From contig NC_135366.1 of the NCBI RefSeq assembly GCF_051622035.1, positions 1,121,001-1,185,000 on the forward strand: a stretch of DNA of 64,000 nucleotides, read 5' to 3'. Source of the DNA: Arctopsyche grandis. Taxonomy: Eukaryota; Arthropoda; Insecta; Trichoptera; Hydropsychidae. The notes under the pieces are model-generated. The model saw nothing but the letters and a program-made list of their open reading frames with translations, was not told the origin of the DNA and ran no database searches. Numbering within the stretch: position 1 is the stretch's first letter; each line of letters opens with the position of its first letter. Below are positions 57,944-64,000 of this stretch, piece after piece. Made by a program: the position numbers and the translations under genes.

Positions 57944-58437
57944 ATATTTTTATTTTATTTTATTTTACATACATATATGTATACAAATATACCAGGAAGG
58001 CTTAACAGGTAAACCCCAAATGCGCCTTCCTGGTCCACATAATTATTACATAGATACATGTAAATCTAAACAATATCTGACATCTATGGTCAGATATTAC
58101 AAACATCGTATTGATACGATAAATAATGATGAATAACTTTCATGTAACAATACGAATTTTATATTCGATAAACAACCACAGAGACATCTATGGTGAGCAA
58201 TATGGCGAAACCTAAGATATAACAATAACTAAAGGTTCGCAACAGAAAATTGGGAAGGAAACGCCAATTTTTACAAGAATCGTTTCAATGAAAATCAGAA
58301 AAATTGGCAAATTCTGATAAGAAACGATCGACCTCGACAAACCAAGGTCTGGCCAACAGCGAGACTTAGCGGGAATCGAACTCGTAACATCAAGTACGAA
58401 ATAATTCAACATTCACCACTAGACCACCCTGTTGGTT
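57944..58437 (-). mobile_element. SINE-1, most complete copy
   Basis: Read on the minus strand it has the head AACCAACAGGGTGGTCTAGT, B box GAGTTCGATTCC (58371-58382), body, ACCATAGATGTCTCTGTGG and CTGACCATAGATGTCAGAT segments. The terminal hairpin is ACCAGGAAGGC with GCCTTCCTGGT (57991-58034), and an (AAAAT)n tail follows. At about 495 bp it is long for a SINE. Confidence 0.85.
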
Positions 58438-58487
58438 ACGGGTTATATATTATATATACGAATACTATTAATAACAAAAGAAAAAAA

Positions 58488-58493
<6 letters not shown>

Positions 58494-58562
<69 letters not shown>

Positions 58563-58578
58563 ATATATATATATATAT
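58494..58578. repeat. (AT)n microsatellite
   Basis: A run of TA dinucleotides with one C interruption. Frames through it are artefacts. Confidence 0.95.
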
Positions 58579-58689
58579 GTATATACTATTTTCTACCAAT
58601 GTATCCTCTTGGCAGAGAATTTACCGCCATCTATTCAAAATTTATTTAATTAATTAAATTTTCTATCTGTGTTTTACATTGTTTATATG

Positions 58690-58890
58690 TAGGTAGGTAT
58701 GTAGTTTTTACCATTTTTTTCATATGTAATAATTAAATATTTTTTAAAGGTATTTGAAAATAATTCGACCGCGTGGGGATCGAACACATGACCGACACAT
58801 TTCTTTTAATTTTTATTTATTTAATAACTTAATATGCCAACACCCCTGCGATGATATGTCATCGAGTACAACACTAGTGTAGTAATAAAA
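58690..58890 (+). repeat. Repeat family Z, copy 1
   Basis: It matches 61990-62190: TATTTGAAAA..TTCGACCGCGTG.GGATCGAAC, then ACACATTTCTTTTAATTTTT and ATAACTTAATATGCCAACA. Sequence before the SINE (57893-57925, ACGTCAAAGCTAAACCACTA) also belongs to it, so SINE-1 is inserted within this family. Confidence 0.6.
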
Positions 58891-58919
58891 ATCGTATAAT
58901 TTGTAACACCAACACACAT

Positions 58920-59460
58920 AGTAGACGGCAAATTCATGTCGAGGCTAAGGGTGCTCACGGTGTCGGATGGGAAGGGGCGGTGGGTCTCAAAGCTGGCTGA
59001 GAGACGGCACCTGAATAAACACGAGCTAATTAGGCCGCGTGTTTGGTTGGCGTGACGTAACCATAAACCATAAACCGTAATATAATTAATTGATTCGTTC
59101 GCGCTGATAAAATAGGCGGGTGTAGTGAATGCGAGTCGCGGGGGTAATTGCGCGTGTGAACGAACATTAACGCACCACCGACATCACACCACGATCATCC
59201 CCGACCACCATCCACATCATTGCTCGTGCTCCCCACGTACAATGTACGTACGTATCTGCATTCGAAGAGTGAGAGCGGTATGCTAATTTAGCAATTTGGG
59301 CTTTCGAAAGTTTCAATACGTTCCCGCAGCTCAAATACAGTGAAGTGTACAGTGAAGATTTATGTGTGGTGCTTGCGCACGAAGATAAAGGCGTTGTGTT
59401 GTGTCAGTGATGCCTCGTCTGGAGTGAGACCGCTATTCTATCTGCGATCAATTAGGATGC
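58920..59460. other. GC-richer unique island in the receptor intron
   Basis: It shares nothing with the other repeats in the window. It has a long frame-free mixed sequence with CAGTG-type initiator-like words at 59339 and 59350 and ACGTACAATGTACGTACGT near 59237. It could be an alternative promoter, enhancer or 5' UTR exon; none is shown. Confidence 0.3.
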
Positions 59461-59577
59461 TTAAAAAACACAACAATGTGTATTGTGTTCTTCGTTATCA
59501 ACTAAAAGTGACCCAGTGAAGTTTGGACCCAGAAATTTGTGGACGCCGAGGCCAATTCTATATAAAAAAAATGTTGG

Positions 59578-60036
59578 TATTGTTGCGTGGACGTGAAGAG
59601 GGGGCTTCCAGGATCGGAGAGGAAGACGCAGGAATGTTGTAGACGTCGTGTATTGGTCGGCGCTCCAGGTCGGAATGGTCTCCAGGCCCAGAGCGCCCCA
59701 TATTTATACCCGTTTGGGCTCAACAACTATTGGTCGATGAGTCAGACGATCCCATTGGCCGTTGCCTACGTTACAGTATTGTAGCGTAGAGATTAGGTGA
59801 GTGGCGCTCGTGGACCGATGGTCTTGCCAAAATGGCCTCTACGTATGAATGCAACGGCCAATCATACGACCAATAGTTGTTGAGCCCAAATGTGTATAAA
59901 TATGGGGCGCTCTCGAATTGGAAACTATCTGACCTGGAGCGCCGATGAGAGCAGACGAATAAACCGTTTCTACAACGCTCCTGCGTTTTTCTCTCCGATC
60001 CTGGAAACCCCCACTTCGCGTCCACGCAACAGTATT
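59578..60036. mobile_element. Two LTR-like copies in head-to-head inversion
   Basis: 59578-59760 and 59857-60036 are inverted copies at about 80-85 percent. Each contains TTGGGCTCAACAACTATTGG, a TATTTATA box, GGGGCGCTC, an AATAAAC signal (clear in the right copy at 59959), and CTCCGATCCTGGAA then CGTCCACGCAACA at its 3' end. No internal retroelement sequence remains in the 90-base centre. Confidence 0.65.
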
Positions 60037-60531
60037 GTGAGCATTTTTGAAGTGTTAACACTTCTATGTAAAGCCCGCTTTAAAGGTCAAAGAATTTGAC
60101 CGTTAATGCCCTCAACATGAGGCCACCACCCCCCAATGAATACGGTCTAAGACAGAGCCACACAACCTCTTGATATTCGCGGCCCACATTGCTTACGACT
60201 TGTAGAGTTTGTCAGCTATGTACATACATACATATGTACTTCATCGGCAGTCGTTAGCTATGTAGTACATATGTACATATGTATATACTCGTACATAGGT
60301 GACAAAACGTTAACTAACATTGGTTTTCTCCCTCATACGCGATCTCACTCGCACGCGTTAGATCAAATTGATGCTCACGGCACCAAAACTGCCGCGTCAC
60401 TCACTTTACGATGCTCTGGTCTAAGAGACCCCTTCGTCGGAGAACGAGACGGTTGTCCAGCAATATTGTACAAGAACAACCGCACATCACTGCTCTATAT
60501 AAATGGCAACGTCTCCTATTAATATCTAGAG

Positions 60532-60615
60532 CGGGTTGCTGCTGAAATTGACCTCTTCAATGTAAACTGTGCTAAACTGGTTGAATGGTTGTTGAGCAAC
60601 TACAGTGGTCGATTA
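60532..60615 (+). mobile_element. LINE C-terminal scrap (type B)
   Basis: GCTGAAATTGACCTCTTCAAT and TGGTTGAATGGTTGTTGAG match the last 80 coding bases of the LINE at 33045-33115. Confidence 0.65.
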
Positions 60616-60795
60616 TATAAATTCGGGGGTACGGAAGCCAGAACGTTTTTTTTTACATTTGCCGGAAGCTACGGAAACGCATCTTTAGACAGATTTAGCA
60701 ATTTATCAAGTAGCATTGGAAAAAAGTAAGGAAGAGATCTAGATAGATTTTTTTAAAAGTTGGAAGAGTAATTAAATATTATTTGCGAATCATAC

Positions 60796-60905
60796 CTGTC
60801 TGTCGCGATGGCCACCAGATGGAGTATAGAAGCAGTGCAACACAAAACGTCACTGGAAGTCCACATGTCGCAAAGTTCAGCTCCCAATATCCAACCCTGG
60901 CTGAT
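60796..60905 (-). CDS. 5-HT1A: 5-HT1-type serotonin receptor, TM3 exon
   Basis: This 110-base exon has acceptor ATTTTTCAG|ATCAG and donor GACAG|GTATGA. It encodes ISQGWILGAELCDMWTSSDV, then LCCTASILHLVAIATDR. It holds the disulphide Cys of the first extracellular loop, the amine-binding Asp of TM3 (in SSDVLCC) and the start of DRY. It begins in phase 0 and ends in phase 2, matching the next exon. The preceding exon with the N terminus and TM1-2 was not found in the remaining 3 kb. Confidence 0.93.
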
Positions 60906-61185
60906 CTGAAAAATTAAAATGAAATTTTATATACAACATCTCAAACGTGATTTTGAAAAATGAGAGGATTTAATTTCAATTGAACTATTTTTATCTCTAA
61001 TATAACGACAAAGAGGGAGAGAAAGTATTTAGAAGAAATTAATCAAAAAAGCAGAATATATACATATGGTCTGTTGATGTACTATTAAAAAATATAAAAA
61101 TAAAGATATTATATGTATGTATGCTGATATATGTAGTTCATATTATGAGTTTTGGTACACTTGGCAAGTATATTATACATGATCC
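60906..61185. other. Start of the upstream receptor intron
   Basis: AT-rich, nothing recognised. Confidence 0.4.
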
Positions 61186-61842
61186 ACCTTACTTGACTAA
61201 TTACAATGAGCAAAAAAAAAATCACGTTTTTTACTGACAATCAATCAATCTTTACTAAATTTGACCCACTGAATTCGAATATGACAATAATTTTTGTTGG
61301 CTTTTTCTCGTTTAAGAGATACGAGCGTTTAAAAACATGAGTGTTTTTAAACATTAATATGAGTGTTTTTTTCATTTACCGCTGTAATCAGTACGTTTCG
61401 ATAAAACAAAAAATATTGGAATAAAAACCAATCATTACAAATGTGGTTGAGTGAAAATTATAGAAATTAGCTCACAATTTTACGAAAAATAGTATGTAAA
61501 AAAAGTTTTAAAAATCGCTAGATTAAATTAATAAGTATTTCAATGCAATGATAAATCACAATCCATAAAAAAAACATATGTTTATTGATTCCAATACACA
61601 CTTTCGGCATAGGAATAGCCAACAATTTTTTTAAACGCTCATTTCTCTTAAACAAGAACAAGCCGACAAAAATCGTTGTCATATTCGAATTTAATGGGTC
61701 AAACTTAGTAAAGATTGGTTAGTTTCCGCTCTGATAATATTTTTTGCTCAGTCCAATTGACTAGAAAATCAGTGCATACAGCTTGAGTCTAGACGTTAAT
61801 CTACATACATATTAAGTGAGACATTTTAAAACACAAATATTC
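61186..61842. mobile_element. Foldback element, TIR about 150 bp
   Basis: Arm 61192-61345 (CAATGAGCAAAAAA..AATCTTTACTAAATTTGACCC..AATTCGAATATGACAA) is the inverse of 61620-61765. A direct repeat of the right arm and its flank (61657-61842) recurs at 62680-62872, and a diverged piece is at 49270-49395. Confidence 0.65.
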
Positions 61843-61899
61843 TATTCTGTCTGTCCGTTTGTCAGTTTGTCTGTCTGAGATAACGCTCGCCGTACTATA

Positions 61900-62190
61900 A
61901 TAGTCGTTTCAATTCGACATACATATGTACGTCACAGCTAAACCACTGCTTAAACTTATATACGAATGCAATAACAAAAGAAAAAAAACTTAGGTAGTTA
62001 GGTAGTTTTTACCTTTTTTTTTCATATAAAAAAAATAAATGCAAATATTAAATTAAATTTATTAAAAAGGTATTTGAAAAAAATTCGACCGCGTGCGGAT
62101 CGAACCGACACATTTCTTTTAATTTTTATTTATTTAATAACTTAATATGCCAACATACGATGATAATACGGGTATAACACTAGTATGTAC
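61900..62190 (+). repeat. Repeat family Z, copy 2
   Basis: Collinear with 57893-57925 plus 58440-58890, without the SINE. It begins near TACGTCACAGCTAAACCACT. Confidence 0.6.
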
Positions 62191-62245
62191 TCTAACGTAC
62201 GCCGCCGAGTAAGTGCAATCGGATTAGGCCGAGTAGCATCCCAGA

Positions 62246-62535
62246 GACTGTGCGACCGTTATAATTGGTTTCGAGGATTATCTCCAGGCTAAGTGCAAGT
62301 AGGCTAAACAATGACCACCGAATTGGCGTAGTAACGTGAATATAACAATAGGTAAATAAACCGGACGTCGAAGATGCAGGGAGCGACCTGTCCTTTACAA
62401 ACGGGTACTTAGGCGATATCAAGGCATTCCGGACGGAGCACTGCCAGTGCGTGTATCTCCTGAATCACCAATAAATGCTGTGAAACGACTTTGGCCTTTT
62501 ACTTGGATCCTCCACCCACCCCTACGCAACAGTAC
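62246..62535 (+). mobile_element. LTR-like sequence, copy 2
   Basis: Matches 27974-28345 (GACCGTTATAATTG start; GGAGCGACCTG; AATAAATGCTGTGAA; GGATCCTCCACCCACCC; ACGCAACA end), with a deletion in the middle. Confidence 0.5.
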
Positions 62536-62679
62536 TATATAGTGTTGTTAAGTAGGGGTGAGATCAGAATGAAAGGCCAAATTCAGGAGGTCCACATGGA
62601 ACCGCCGCTCACTCCAGAATATTTGATCTACCGTGTGCACCTCCTTATGAAGGGCAAGTTGCACAGCAAAAATTTCTCT

Positions 62680-62872
62680 TAAACAAGAACAAGCCAACAA
62701 AAATCATTGTCATATTCGAATTAAATGGGTCAAACTTAGTAAAGATTGGTTAGTTTCCGCTCTTTTAATATTTTTTGCTCAGTCCAATTGTCTAGAAAAT
62801 CAGTGCATACAGCTTGAGTCTAGACGTTAGTCTACATACATATTAAGTGAGACATTTTAAAACACAAATATA
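62680..62872. repeat. Direct repeat of 61657-61842
   Basis: About 95 percent identical over 190 bases (CTCTTAAACAAGAACAAGCC to TTTTAAAACACAAATAT). Confidence 0.8.
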
Positions 62873-64000
62873 CAACATATTGTATTTATAAAAAAAATTT
62901 CGTCAATTCGATTCAGGTTCCCTTAGGGTATGAAGGGTTTCAGACCTCTTAAGGCGGATGAGAATATTGAATTTTGAATTTGCACTATTCTTTGAACGAG
63001 TGCGAAACCTCCAAAAAGCTCGAATCGAGAGATAGAGAAAAGCTCCTTTGGATGCGGAGAGGCAACGTGTGACAGGATTAAAAGCTCATTTGCCGAAACG
63101 AGCAGCCATTTTGGGAGAAAAGCTTCCGGATTAACGTACCATTCGAATTTGTGCGATTGTTCGTTCTTTCCTCCCCCTCCTCATCTACCCGTACAATTAA
63201 AACCGTCACAATTTTCATAACGTGCAGATAGACAGACAGACAATGCCTGAAAATTATACACAGACACATCTGTATGTATTATATGAATATATGTATAATA
63301 CAAAAGCAATAAGCGCACCGCAATCGCAACAAAGACCCATCTGCTTGGCAACTGGTTCTTTTTAATGCGATATCTGAGGATTTACGGAGAAGAATCTTCT
63401 CTCTCTCTATCTCTCTTGGCCATTTCTTTTGCGGCCAGGCAACGTGATCGGGAGCAGATCTTGCTAATTAAATTGTGCCGTTGCGAACTCTTTCTCCCAG
63501 CTCAACTCCCCCATCGTCTTGCACTCGTGAAAGAAACGTGATCGTTAAAACCTCGAGTCACCCCGTTAAAAATTGAATTGCTTTCTTTTTGAAGCATTTT
63601 ACATTTCATATAATATTCACCGACATAAATGTGTGGGTAAAAAATATAAATGTTGACAGGATAAGTTTTTTGGGGTTGTCTTGTTAACAGCGCGTGCGAA
63701 ACATGTGACGTGAGGCAAGGGGTTGTTTTTGTGTCGGTTCGGTAAAGTGGTAAAGTTATTAATTGTTCAACTTGGGTAAACTTGGGAAGGCGACAGTTTT
63801 CACACTATAGCGGATACTGATTATGTATTATATCATACAGACGAGACGTGAGTGCTTGAGGCTTTGTTGAAGTAAGCGGTCTACGTTTTGTAAAAACCAA
63901 ATAGTTTTCCTAGTTTAAATTTTAACGAAGGATCAATACTATTATGTGGCGCGTCTGCAGATTGCTAGCTCGGTGGTTTGGCATTGTCTAGTATTGCTGT
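62873..64000. other. Presumed 5-HT1 intron or upstream sequence, no recognised gene
   Basis: Moderately GC-richer from 63360 to 63560, with (CT)n at 63399-63414. No TM1-TM2 exon signature could be found on the minus strand. Confidence 0.35.

Larger units (their letters stand above)
57398..60795 (-). other. 5-HT1 receptor intron inside the DRY codon (3398 bp)
   Basis: It holds Harb-B copy 3, a full SINE-1, an (AT)n tract, family Z repeat, a GC-richer unique island, an inverted LTR pair and a LINE scrap, listed separately. Confidence 0.8.

Noticed and set aside
58432..58653. Open frame through 58494-58578
   Set aside because: Same microsatellite artefact.
1..64000. CRISPR arrays, riboswitches, bacterial operons or a viral genome
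   Set aside because: Nothing of the kind is visible; tandem repeats here lack spacer structure and coding is eukaryotic and spliced.
61000..64000. The missing TM1-TM2 exon of the serotonin receptor
   Set aside because: No minus-strand segment with the expected GNxLV or SLAVADL signatures was found.

Overview
The window looks like nuclear DNA of an insect, probably holometabolous; I cannot fix the order. The evidence is three interrupted animal genes with consensus GT/AG splice sites, one of them a 5-HT1-type serotonin receptor with insect-like sequence, in very AT-rich DNA full of ATAC/ATGT and (AT)n microsatellites and insect-type transposons (Jockey/R1-like LINEs, tRNA-derived SINEs, hAT, PIF/Harbinger and Tc1 elements). 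There is no prokaryotic gene organisation and no viral genome.

Genes. (1) 7013-8342, minus: one GC-rich exon of an orphan class C (metabotropic-glutamate-like) seven-transmembrane receptor, with signal peptide, short Pro/Thr-rich ectodomain and all seven helices, ending at a splice donor; its 3' exons are not seen. (2) 43829-50845, plus: a complete four-exon REF/Aly mRNA export adaptor (285 residues) with REF-N box, Gly/Arg-rich arm, RRM and REF-C box; intron 2 is 4.1 kb and filled with transposon debris. (3) 60905-53841, minus: the last three coding exons of a 5-HT1-type receptor, TM3 to the C terminus; the exon(s) for the N terminus and TM1-2 lie upstream, not identified here. The genes are functionally unrelated and share no operon-like arrangement.

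Everything else is intergenic or intronic and dominated by repeats. Working names used below: SINE-1 (tRNA-derived, perfect or near-perfect B box, copies at 14.2, 16.3, 30.1, 31.2, 32.0, 35.4, 35.6, 54.5 and 58.2 kb); Harb-A (945 bp, ends TGGTGC, TSD TTA/TAA, copies at 26.8 and 38.2 kb); Harb-B (about 265 bp, ends GGGCGAAA, TSD TTA/TAA, copies at 13.7, 16.9 and 57.5 kb); Harb-C (41.0 kb, 14-bp TIR, TSD TAA); several hAT-like elements with 8-bp TSDs (11.6, 22.7, 38.0 kb and decayed ones at 14.8, 33.4, 36.0 kb); foldback/palindromic elements (28.7, 40.0, 42.4, 61.2 kb); a self-inverted Tc1 copy (46.6 kb); and LTR-like fragments (28.0, 59.6, 62.2 kb). Nesting is frequent, and several pre-insertion sites can be read from a second copy of the target repeat in this same window.

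The most striking signal is structural: the 3' ends of SINE-1 and of at least two LINE 3' ends carry the same hairpin plan. A stem of unrelated sequence is followed by a 5'-side GC, then ATT facing AAT or TAA, and a loop ending in CTGT, just before an A-rich (TAAA)n-like tail. Stem sequence varies while pairing is kept, as expected of a reverse-transcriptase recognition structure shared between SINEs and LINEs.
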